Position numbers and translations under genes: made by a program. The notes under the pieces were generated by a model that saw only the letters and a program-made list of their open reading frames with translations, searched no databases and was not told the DNA's origin. A stretch of 64,000 nucleotides of DNA from Jonesia quinghaiensis DSM 15701 (GTDB taxonomy: Bacteria; Actinomycetota; Actinomycetes; Actinomycetales; Cellulomonadaceae), in the NCBI RefSeq assembly GCF_000423205.1, contig NZ_AUHN01000010.1, positions 1 through 64,000 of the forward strand, written 5' to 3'. Of the stretch, positions 46,201 to 52,590 are shown piece after piece; within the stretch, counting starts at the first letter, position 1; each line of letters starts with the position of its first letter.

Positions 46201-47943
46201 ATCGGTTGCATAGTCTGATACGTGACGAGCAAGCGGCTTCCGGTAGTTTTCTACCTCCAGATCACCTTCTAGTCCGACTTTTCGAAGCGCGACCCGGCGT
46301 AGCTCAAGCAGCGCTCTCCAACGTCGCAGTTGGCGATGACGCCGTGATGGCCACCCAACGAGTTGCGCTGATGACGATGTTCGCAAAGGAGGACCCGATC
46401 GCAGGTCGCGCTGCACGTGCACTGGCAGACATGGATGAGCGTGGCGCTCATCTTGTCGAGGCGGCCGTAACGAGTGTTCACGGCGACACCATTGGTGGTC
46501 AACGTGAGCAGATTATCCGCGACCTTGCCGCACGCGACGATCTTGTTCTAAACAGACGACTGCTGAGTGCTGCACGTTGGTGGGAACCTCGAGACCGCAA
46601 CCTTGTACTGGACTTGCTGCGAATGGCACCCGTAGATCTCGATTCAGGCGTGGCCGAATCCGCGGCCGAGTTACTTGTCGACGGACGCATCGTGGGATGG
46701 TCGGACCTGCCGGACGAAGACAGGAGTTTGCTACTAGGCCGTTTCGTCAGAACACCCTCTCTGGATGGCTACGACTTCGCGAAGTTACTCAACACCCAGA
46801 TTCGAATGGACGCGTCAAGCAGCTTGCGCTTCCTATTGGACCGCCTTGAGTTCGAGGAACATACCAACAGCGACTACCGTGCGCTGCCGTACTCGTGGGG
46901 CGAGCAACTCGCATTTCGCGATTCTGCCTCCTTCTCGCGCACGCTCACTGAACTTGTCGAGTGGATACTGGAGGCTGATGGCTGGAAGCGAGCCTCACTA
47001 GGGTCACAGTTGTTCGAACAAATCACCGGCCGGATCGATGCCGAAACACTTGCCGTGTTGCTGGAGCTGATTCGCTCCGAAGACAGCGCGCAGATTCGAC
47101 TCGCGGTAGATCTCTTGCAGCATGCGCATCGGCACTTTGTTTTGAAACACCCAGATTTTGTTGAAACAGCCCTATCCGTCGCCGGGGATGCGGACGAGGA
47201 CACAGCGCGAGTGCTCATCCGGGGGCTGCATGGCCCCGCGATTTATGGCACCCGGTCGCGTACAATCGGCGTCGATGATCCCGAGGAAATCGCCCTCCGC
47301 GATGGTGCGCACGCGCTTGCACAGCGGCACCCAATGAACTCGCGTGTTCGTTCGTTCTACGAAGACGTGAGCCGACTGGCCGATAACAGGATTGAAGAAG
47401 AACGTGTTGATGACAAGTCGCTCTGGGAACCTCGACGGTGGTAACTCAGCGGCCGTCACAGCACGCCGTTGGAGGTCAAGCAGAGCGGCCCGGGTGGCGA
47501 CCCTTCGGACGAACCGTGCCCCCGTGAGCGAGAACTGCCGACCGAACAGACTCATCCCCAATGCCCAGCTGCGCTGCTACTTGACTGAGGGTGAAGCCCT
47601 CGGCATACAGGCGTGCTGCCTCACCCCGCACCTGTTCTGAGTGTTCCGGTGCACGGCTCGGATGGCCCGCTCGGCGAGCAATCTCTCGCACCGTTGCCCG
47701 GTGAATGTTGAACCTCGCTGATAACTCCCGCACTGATACCCCTTCGGCGTATCCAGCGAGTAGTTGTTCTCGATTTGAGGCACTCAAACGGGTTTGAGAC
47801 TGGCTCGAATTTTTACGCATCGGACCACGAGAATCTTCCACGCGGCGGGCTCCAGTACGTGGCTGAAACTTCTTCGATCCCTTGAGAACACGCGAAATCA
47901 GCGTTCTTCGTGGTTTGGTGGGGTTTGAGAAGTACCTACGGAG
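43243..47943. mobile_element. Unit B: recombinase-less satellite element
   Basis: The 4.7-kb unit is bounded by the internal att-like site and the outer right site. It contains only one large gene (XRE-Mrr-STAND protein) and an HTH gene like that of unit A. Its left arm resembles the end of a recombinase gene (GGTTTGAACA) but with an in-frame stop, suggesting that a recombinase was lost. Mobilization would need an enzyme supplied in trans, such as that of unit A. Confidence 0.6.
43407..47444 (+). CDS. XRE-HTH, Mrr-like nuclease and STAND NTPase fusion (candidate defence protein)
   Basis: The 1345-residue protein (ATG 43407, no clear ribosome site; upstream GTG at 43392) has four parts. Residues 1-65 are an XRE-type helix-turn-helix (AKGLDQATVAQHAGLRQQAV). 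Residues 85-200 are an Mrr-like PD-(D/E)XK nuclease with YGIDVFATG (Asp126) and GIQCKHEK (Gln139, Lys141). Residues 253-420 are a P-loop NTPase with Walker A GRGGIGKT (281-288), Walker B VIVLDD (325-330) and an arginine-bearing LSVRPK strand. Residues 560-1345 look like long helical repeats. The order nuclease-STAND-repeats matches Avs-like proteins that sense phage products; the N-terminal HTH fusion is unusual. It is the sole cargo of unit B. The function is inferred. Confidence 0.75.
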   Translation: MKYPALAALLRTAREAKGLDQATVAQHAGLRQQAVSTWERGGSRPRLKQLPQLCSLLELDIVAVRTAGEYEDTKVTPSQPLLRLLPFAQLTDEAFEAFVRDLYRGLHPDWEVTRNGSTGYKQYGIDVFATGNGQRVGIQCKHEKVFGPSDVQAAIDAVMPEARINAGLIALSRPTATPKARLRVADHLGWALWDGEDIAAHVRDLPIDKQLVLIDAYFPRLREEFLGVSAPSPWLKVDEYEPALAGRLGYDRRFDLVGRGEEIDRLGRLIADHQPTVFVVGRGGIGKTRLLVELARTESDREIRFASRGPITPEMFELLPSGAPVIVLDDALSLDTNVMSLVSGIRNARPDASIVLSVRPKVEPELLSALSMTSATATEIRVNVMELSIPDAEQLARVALGEAGSDQAVELLGRAGYDCPLIIVVGAHLIREGHLPSDTLAGNPQLRREVLVHFADVVTRGTNDDARRAIFDSIATVQPARLDQSEFLDALVALSGQSERVVLQSVDDLEDIGVVMRRGQSVRIVPDLLGEAMLERALVSRSGLDTRWSMQVAQFVRGDALTNAIRNISLIDWYRRATSESQLADSLWERLTQSVLELGNSDRKSLVHGIEAVAAVYPDRAMRLAQLIVDNPAPDEEDSLSRLWGGEGYVTATSTNRGLTGLIRNASYHPDYLEHAMELLLAISQGDARPENQNPGHAFRVLRELGEFQQHRGLHLNEHYVAVVGKWLENGRLTTGQPELLSLLKPALADEVTFTRSKGPSIELSRRSINMDVVATLRLRVIELAAGQLRADSATALAAVSLLEEAIRSAGRDEEMTSELETVFGLLGDIISDPTIPPSVRLSGYRALNWQAKYGHGAQKGAAREVRRRLAIDTDYQVTRLLRAGWAIDEDDDEDSEQPTSRYERSFETSRRMIDSVVAEWSGSFDDHQILDRLHSLIRDEQAASGSFLPPDHLLVRLFEARPGVAQAALSNVAVGDDAVMATQRVALMTMFAKEDPIAGRAARALADMDERGAHLVEAAVTSVHGDTIGGQREQIIRDLAARDDLVLNRRLLSAARWWEPRDRNLVLDLLRMAPVDLDSGVAESAAELLVDGRIVGWSDLPDEDRSLLLGRFVRTPSLDGYDFAKLLNTQIRMDASSSLRFLLDRLEFEEHTNSDYRALPYSWGEQLAFRDSASFSRTLTELVEWILEADGWKRASLGSQLFEQITGRIDAETLAVLLELIRSEDSAQIRLAVDLLQHAHRHFVLKHPDFVETALSVAGDADEDTARVLIRGLHGPAIYGTRSRTIGVDDPEEIALRDGAHALAQRHPMNSRVRSFYEDVSRLADNRIEEERVDDKSLWEPRRW

Positions 47944-47949
47944 GCCCAC
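47476..47949 (-). CDS. HTH protein at the right end of unit B (second detached tail)
   Basis: The protein is a paralogue of 42779-43249, with the same two helix-turn-helix repeats (YAEGVSVRELSARFNIHRAT and YAEGFTLSQVAAQLGIGDES). Its frame is open through the att core, with a GTG at 47949 inside GTGGGCC, giving 157 residues. The ATG at MRKNSSQ (about 47820) is an alternative start. The open frame continues into host sequence up to 48102 but that part is fortuitous. It converges on the large gene of unit B, with 31 bases between the stops. It encodes the same kind of tail that would fuse to the unit A recombinase after excision of the entire tandem. Confidence 0.65.
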   Translation of the reverse strand: MGLRRYFSNPTKPRRTLISRVLKGSKKFQPRTGARRVEDSRGPMRKNSSQSQTRLSASNREQLLAGYAEGVSVRELSARFNIHRATVREIARRAGHPSRAPEHSEQVRGEAARLYAEGFTLSQVAAQLGIGDESVRSAVLAHGGTVRPKGRHPGRSA

Positions 47950-47954
47950 CAGAA
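47943..47954 (+). other. Right attachment site attR
   Basis: GGCCCACCAGAA repeats the tRNA 3' end exactly (compare 26899-26910). The element-side arm GGTTTGAGAA at 47922-47931 lies 11 bases away on the left and mirrors the left-end arm. The right flank leads straight into an intrinsic terminator. Confidence 0.8.
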
Positions 47955-47970
47955 CAGCAAGACACAAAAG

Positions 47971-48000
47971 AGCGTCAACCATAGCGGTTGGCGCTTTTTT
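47971..48000 (+). terminator. Intrinsic terminator, probably of the displaced tRNA-Val
   Basis: A 10-bp stem (47971-47980 with 47986-47995, one G-U pair) with a five-base loop is followed by six T. It begins 16 bases after the attachment repeat, exactly where the tRNA-Val terminator would be without the insertion. Confidence 0.85.
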
Positions 48001-48150
48001 GTTGCGTCTTTTTATGTGTGCGAGTGGACAGGTGCGCGTTTCATAACAACTGATGCCCACCTCAATGCCGTTCGTCAATAGCGGTGAGACGTCACTTACC
48101 ATTGCAAGAAGTATTTATCATCAGCAACCTTCACGAGCGGACTGCCACCC

Positions 48151-48855
48151 ATGCAGGCAACATTGTTCATTAGTCTGGCTTTCTCCACGATTCTGGGAGT
48201 GACACTGCTGTGTTCCGCTTTCCTTTTCCGAACAAAGCTCAGTAAGCCCACCAGAATTGTCTTCATGACGGTCGGATCCCTCCTCACGGTCTCAGCCCTT
48301 GCTGCTGGTGCATTTTTGCTTCATGTCGGTAACACTCATACCGACATGTGGGTTGACGGCGTTGACACCGATGACACGTTTACGTTTGAACTACCGCACC
48401 ACCGGTTCACGGTCTCCGCAAAGGAATATAGCTTCTCCACCCAGCTGTCTTGGGAGGAGATTCTCCAAGAACTTGAACGCCAACACCCCCAGGGTTACAG
48501 CGATGGTGAGGACTCTTGGCGGCTAGCCTCGGCAAGCACACCAGTCGTCATCCAGCCCCTTGACGACACTGACGGCGGATACGTGCTGATCTCCCAAACT
48601 GCGCGGCTTACCGATCAAAGCGGCCATACCCTGGCGGATTTTCCATTCCCGGTTTCGCCTACGCAGGCCGATTGGGTACCGGCTGCAACGGTCATTGACC
48701 TTGCGTTCCCCGCCAAGGACCTCGTCGATTTTTACGAGAAAATTCCCGAAGCGCGCATCGCAGATGATGTTATTAGCGTCCCAAGCTCTGCAGGCAAGAA
48801 CGTTGACATCACGATCACCGGTCAGGAAGTTTTCGTTGGACTGGCCCAACAGTGA
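48151..48855 (+). CDS. Membrane protein with extracytoplasmic domain
   Basis: The 234-residue protein has two N-terminal membrane segments (about residues 4-26 and 36-58) and then an outer domain of about 175 residues. The domain is rich in Asp and Thr (GVDTDDTFTFELPHHRF) and has no cysteines. I recognise no family. The gene is the first host gene after the integrated region. It converges on the phosphotransferase gene. Confidence 0.6.
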   Translation: MQATLFISLAFSTILGVTLLCSAFLFRTKLSKPTRIVFMTVGSLLTVSALAAGAFLLHVGNTHTDMWVDGVDTDDTFTFELPHHRFTVSAKEYSFSTQLSWEEILQELERQHPQGYSDGEDSWRLASASTPVVIQPLDDTDGGYVLISQTARLTDQSGHTLADFPFPVSPTQADWVPAATVIDLAFPAKDLVDFYEKIPEARIADDVISVPSSAGKNVDITITGQEVFVGLAQQ

Positions 48856-48899
48856 CCTCCGCTCGATCGTTACAGAGAGACCTCCCCCCATCACGACCG

Positions 48900-49637
48900 T
48901 CAGCGAATTTTGTCAGCGTCTCGCCGGTACATTGCTGCGTGTTCAACAAAATCTGGGTTACCCGTTTGCCTTGCACGCTCATCAGTGAATTGAGCTAGCG
49001 CCTCTAAACGACGCACAATCATGGCAAGCACGTCGTCAGTGTCGAAGTGGACACCATAAGCAGCTATCAATGCAGCGAGCCGTTCATCACGGGACCCATG
49101 AATCAGTGGGTCATAGGCGTGCGCATCTTCGGCGAACGGAACAATGCGGTACGCCAAATAGGCAAAGTCCCACAGCCTGGACCCAGGTGAAGCCATGTCA
49201 TGATCAATGACCCCAACAAGCTCGCCCCCATCAACGATGAGGTTATATGGAGCAAAGTCGTTGTGGCAGATCACCTCCACCGGTGGGTGACTGTCCTGAC
49301 GCCAACGCACGTTTTGGGTAACAAGCGGGGCACTTGCATCGTGCAATGAACGCAGCAGGCGCGCGGTAGAGCGCAACATGTCCAGGCTCCACGCCACCGA
49401 TGGTGGCGTCTGCGTCAACACAGTTCCGGGAATGTAGCTAAGTATTTCCCGGTCACACTCATCGAAACCCAGCGCCCGAGGGGTTTGAGTGATCCCCGCG
49501 TCGGCGAAACACGCCAATAGGTCATGAACCGCCGGGCTCCACGGGCCAGACACCCGGCGCACAGTGTCACCGCTGCGCACCACCGGGGCCATATTTCCAC
49601 CAGTCAACGGGAGTTCAACACCGTGAAAACTGTCCAT
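48900..49637 (-). CDS. Aminoglycoside phosphotransferase (APH)-family protein
   Basis: I chose the ATG at 49637 (245 residues) with GGAGG upstream; the frame extends to 49691. The kinase-like catalytic loop reads ICHNDFAPYNLIVDGG, and the metal site reads VIDHDMASPGSRLWDFAYL. The N-terminal nucleotide-binding lobe is short. APH-fold enzymes phosphorylate small molecules, including antibiotics, choline or homoserine. The substrate cannot be inferred, so I do not call resistance. The adjacent gene encodes a nucleotidyltransferase, which sometimes accompanies such enzymes. Confidence 0.8.
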   Translation of the reverse strand: MDSFHGVELPLTGGNMAPVVRSGDTVRRVSGPWSPAVHDLLACFADAGITQTPRALGFDECDREILSYIPGTVLTQTPPSVAWSLDMLRSTARLLRSLHDASAPLVTQNVRWRQDSHPPVEVICHNDFAPYNLIVDGGELVGVIDHDMASPGSRLWDFAYLAYRIVPFAEDAHAYDPLIHGSRDERLAALIAAYGVHFDTDDVLAMIVRRLEALAQFTDERARQTGNPDFVEHAAMYRRDADKIR

Positions 49638-49717
49638 ACATCGACCTCCCAGTGTGAGTGAGTAACAACTGCGGAATCTATGCTTTTTCATTCGTAGAAG
49701 GCGGCTAGATTGTGAAC

Positions 49718-50179
49718 CTACGCGGATAAAACTGCGGTAACTAGTCGTTGGAGTACGTGCTCAGGGTCATAAAGTATGCGAAACCCATCTTTCACAACAT
49801 GTGCTGTTCCACCGTCAGGTGGTAACGCAGCCCACTGAGGTGTGGCAAACCCAAACTCCACCTCAAACTTGCTCGCAAGCTCAACGCGACGCTCGGTGAG
49901 CGGGCCCCATGTCTGCGTCCTCGTAATGGACGCAACTGTACCGACCGCGTCAATCACCCAGTCGTCTTCCACACTAAAGATCCCCACTGCATCAGTAAGC
50001 ACGACAACATCCGCATCAGAGTGCATGCCTGCCGCACCGCGTGCCCACGAACCTGCGAGGCCTAACGCAACAATGTCGGGTCGGGAAGCTCCCCACACAA
50101 CGATGCGTGAGAGTAACGCCTCCACCTCATCGTGGCGTTGGGTAGTAGCAGGGCTAAAAACCCCATCCAACTTGCTCAT
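49718..50179 (-). CDS. Nucleotidyltransferase-domain protein
   Basis: The protein (153 residues from the ATG at 50179; the frame extends to 50233) has the Pol-beta type motif LGLAGSWARGAAGMHSDADVVVLTD, i.e. a GSxARG...DxD pattern split as GSWARG and SDADVVV. A third acid lies further on. Family members include minimal nucleotidyltransferases and antibiotic adenylyltransferases. It sits upstream of the APH-family gene on the same strand, 80 bases apart. The substrate is unknown. Confidence 0.75.
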   Translation of the reverse strand: MSKLDGVFSPATTQRHDEVEALLSRIVVWGASRPDIVALGLAGSWARGAAGMHSDADVVVLTDAVGIFSVEDDWVIDAVGTVASITRTQTWGPLTERRVELASKFEVEFGFATPQWAALPPDGGTAHVVKDGFRILYDPEHVLQRLVTAVLSA

Positions 50180-50236
50180 GCACACAGTGTAAAACTCCCG
50201 GGGTGAGTTCGTGGTTGGGGAACACAAGAGCACGGC

Positions 50237-51169
50237 TCACGCCATCCCTGCGAGCGCTTCGGCGATGTCGCGTTGGATCAGGGCGTGGTTGATTGCTCCG
50301 CCGGTTGCTGCGCCTGCACCGATGGACATGGGCACGTTTGCTGCGGGGTTCACCACGTTCCCTGCGGCCCATAGGCCGGGGGTGCTGGTCGCACCGGTGG
50401 CGTCAACGGTGACGAGTGTGCCCATGGGGGTGTCCGTTGTGGCGGTGCCTAGTGTGGTGAGGATGGTGTCGTTGAAGGCCAGTGTGGGGATGAGGAAGAG
50501 CGCAGCGAGGGCGATGTGTTGGCCGTCGCGCATGGTGACGCCATTGAGGGTGCCCCCATCGATGGTGACGTGGTCGATGGGCCCCTCAACAATGCGGATT
50601 CCCCGAGCGTCGAATGCGGTGCGGTCTTCGCCTGTGGGTGGACCAACGGCGTCGGAGAGGTAGATGATGTTAGGGCTCCATTGGCGCAGGAGTTGTGCTT
50701 GGTGGATGCTGTTGGGTCCCGTGGCGAGGACCCCGATGGGTTGGTCACGCACTTCGTAGGCGTCGCAGTAGGGGCATACTGCCGCACCTTGGCCCCAGGT
50801 TTCTGGGAGGCCTGTGAGGTCTGGGAGGACGTCGGTGAGGCCGGTGGTGACGAGTATGTGGGTTGCTGTGTGGTGGGTGTCGATGGTGGTGGTGACGGTG
50901 AATCCAGTGGAGGTTTTGCGCACTGACGTGGCGGATGCGTTGAGGAATTGTCCACCGTATCCGCTGATTTCGGTGCGGGCATCGGCGTAGAGGTCTGCTG
51001 GTGAGGTGTGGTCGCGGCCGATGAGTTCGTGCATGTGGTTGGTGAATCGGTTGCGGGGTGTGTTGGCGTCGATGATCAGGACGTTGCGGCGTGCACGGGT
51101 GAGGGTGAGTGCTGCGGAGAGGCCTGCTGCGCCGCCGCCGATGATGAGGACATCCCAGTGTGTGGTCAT
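50237..51169 (-). CDS. Thioredoxin-reductase-like FAD/NAD(P) oxidoreductase
   Basis: The 310-residue protein has the FAD motif IIGGGAAGLSAALTLTRA (residues 9-26), a redox-active CPYCDAYE (about residue 134), a second nucleotide-binding stretch (GVLATGPNS) in which the usual glycine pattern is weak, and the FAD-binding ending GLWAAGNVV. It resembles the low-molecular-weight thioredoxin reductase family branch of small flavoprotein oxidases. The partner protein is not next to it. A cupin/XRE regulator gene lies upstream on the same strand and may control it. Confidence 0.88.
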   Translation of the reverse strand: MTTHWDVLIIGGGAAGLSAALTLTRARRNVLIIDANTPRNRFTNHMHELIGRDHTSPADLYADARTEISGYGGQFLNASATSVRKTSTGFTVTTTIDTHHTATHILVTTGLTDVLPDLTGLPETWGQGAAVCPYCDAYEVRDQPIGVLATGPNSIHQAQLLRQWSPNIIYLSDAVGPPTGEDRTAFDARGIRIVEGPIDHVTIDGGTLNGVTMRDGQHIALAALFLIPTLAFNDTILTTLGTATTDTPMGTLVTVDATGATSTPGLWAAGNVVNPAANVPMSIGAGAATGGAINHALIQRDIAEALAGMA

Positions 51170-51244
51170 GGGGTTAACCCTCCCCTGTGCCCCGCAGGTT
51201 CGACAATGTTCTATGCAGTTTCTGCAAAAAACTATGCCCAGCAG

Positions 51245-51874
51245 TTACTCGCCGTGGACGTGAATGCGTTCCCCTTGGGCACTGAAGAGGGACAATACTT
51301 CGGCTGGGTGTTCGGTGGCGGAGTGGATGGCGTGCGGGGTGTGGGTGTCGAACTCGGCGGCTTGGCCTTTGTCGATGGTGAGTGTCTCTTCTCCCAGGGT
51401 GAGTTCCACCGATCCACTGAGTACGTAGAACCATTCGTACCCGCCGTGGCGTTGTGGAACAACGGTGAGGTTGGCAGGGCGCCCGGGAATGATCATTTTG
51501 ATGGCTTGTACAGGCGCGCCTGGCCCGGTGAGTGGCACCATGACACGGTCACCGCGTTTGATGGGGCGTGGGTGGATGCGCGGGTCTCCGGTGGCTGGTG
51601 CGCCAACCAATGCATCGAGGGGCACTCGGTAGAGGTGTGCGAGGTGCATGAGGAGGTCCAGAGTGGGCCGCCGTCCACCTGATTCGAGGCGCGACAGGGT
51701 TGAGGCGGACACTCCCGGCGTTTCAGCAACATCGGTGAGGGTGAGGCCGCGGCGTTGGCGGAAGTCTCTGAGCCTGTCTCCCACGGCGTCCATCGCAGCG
51801 CTGACTGCGGTGTGCGTATCGGGCAGGTCGGCCTGCTGACGGTGTTGTGGGTTGTGCGGGGGTTTCTGCGCCAT
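51245..51874 (-). CDS. XRE-family regulator with C-terminal cupin domain
   Basis: Of the 209 residues, the first part has a helix-turn-helix (RRGLTLTDVAETPGVSASTL, residues 40-60), and the C-terminal half (about 120-205) is a cupin barrel (HGGYEWFYVLSGSVELTLGEE, AEFDTHTPHAI). Such SutR/PuuR-type regulators sense a small molecule in the barrel. The gene is 75 bases upstream of the flavoprotein gene on the same strand, which is the likely target or partner. Confidence 0.9.
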   Translation of the reverse strand: MAQKPPHNPQHRQQADLPDTHTAVSAAMDAVGDRLRDFRQRRGLTLTDVAETPGVSASTLSRLESGGRRPTLDLLMHLAHLYRVPLDALVGAPATGDPRIHPRPIKRGDRVMVPLTGPGAPVQAIKMIIPGRPANLTVVPQRHGGYEWFYVLSGSVELTLGEETLTIDKGQAAEFDTHTPHAIHSATEHPAEVLSLFSAQGERIHVHGE

Positions 51875-51885
51875 AGCTGGTGAGT

Positions 51886-52377
51886 TTAGTCGGTGACGTG
51901 GCTGCGTTGTGGCCGGGTCATCATGATGATCCCGCTGATTGTGGCAAGAACCATCATGGCCATTCCGGTCATCATGAACGCTTCCCCTGTCTCGGTGAGG
52001 AAAAACACCACAATGCCGATGTGCACCACACTGACGCCAGCCAAGACGCCAAGCATCATGGTTTGCCCGGCACGGTATGCCGTAGGTGCGTTCCTATCAG
52101 TGATCTCCATGGGGTAGTTGAATAGGTGCGGTCGCACTGACAACCACGCGATCCCTGCGATGAGGACCAGGAACACCACCATCATGACGAGCGCCGCCCA
52201 TCGGGGCCCGTAGTTGTCAGGGTCACCGACGTCTGAAAAGTGGACGGGGACTCGGGGCTCTAGGGTGGGGTATCGAACGGCGAGGAGGGTGCTCGCCGCG
52301 ATGGTCAGCGCAACACACGTAGCGCGGATGACACGGGCAAGCAGTGGCGTTTGGTGGCGATAGTCAGGTCGGGTCAC
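51886..52377 (-). CDS. DUF1648 membrane protein
   Basis: The 163-residue protein has four transmembrane helices. After the first helix it reads LEPRVPVHFSDVGDPDNYGPRW, here seen as RVPVHFSDVGDPDNYG, the typical outer loop of DUF1648 proteins (SdpI-related immunity proteins). Function is open. It stops 12 bases upstream of the regulator gene start on the same strand, so it may lead that operon. Confidence 0.8.
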   Translation of the reverse strand: MTRPDYRHQTPLLARVIRATCVALTIAASTLLAVRYPTLEPRVPVHFSDVGDPDNYGPRWAALVMMVVFLVLIAGIAWLSVRPHLFNYPMEITDRNAPTAYRAGQTMMLGVLAGVSVVHIGIVVFFLTETGEAFMMTGMAMMVLATISGIIMMTRPQRSHVTD

Positions 52378-52533
52378 TGATGGGTTCCTTGTTCATGGGG
52401 CACGGCTGAGGGCACAGGGTAACGGCTAACGCTTTGGGCTGTGTGGCGCGCGGGCTGCTGGAAGGCGCAAAGCGCATCGGGAACTATGTGCCACTGTATG
52501 CGACCCACCTCACATCAACCACCCACTCCCCCT

Positions 52534-52543
52534 ACCGATCGGT
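52534..52543. promoter_or_regulatory. Palindromic operator-like site before the GH3 gene
   Basis: ACCGATCGGT is a perfect palindrome, extended by TCGGTTA. It lies 48 bases before the start codon of the beta-glucosidase gene, in the promoter zone. It may be the operator of the TetR-type regulator encoded after the gene. This is an inference from position. Confidence 0.4.
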
Positions 52544-52590
52544 CGGTTATTGTTTTAGACTGTTCCCACAGTCACTGCAAAGGAGCACCC

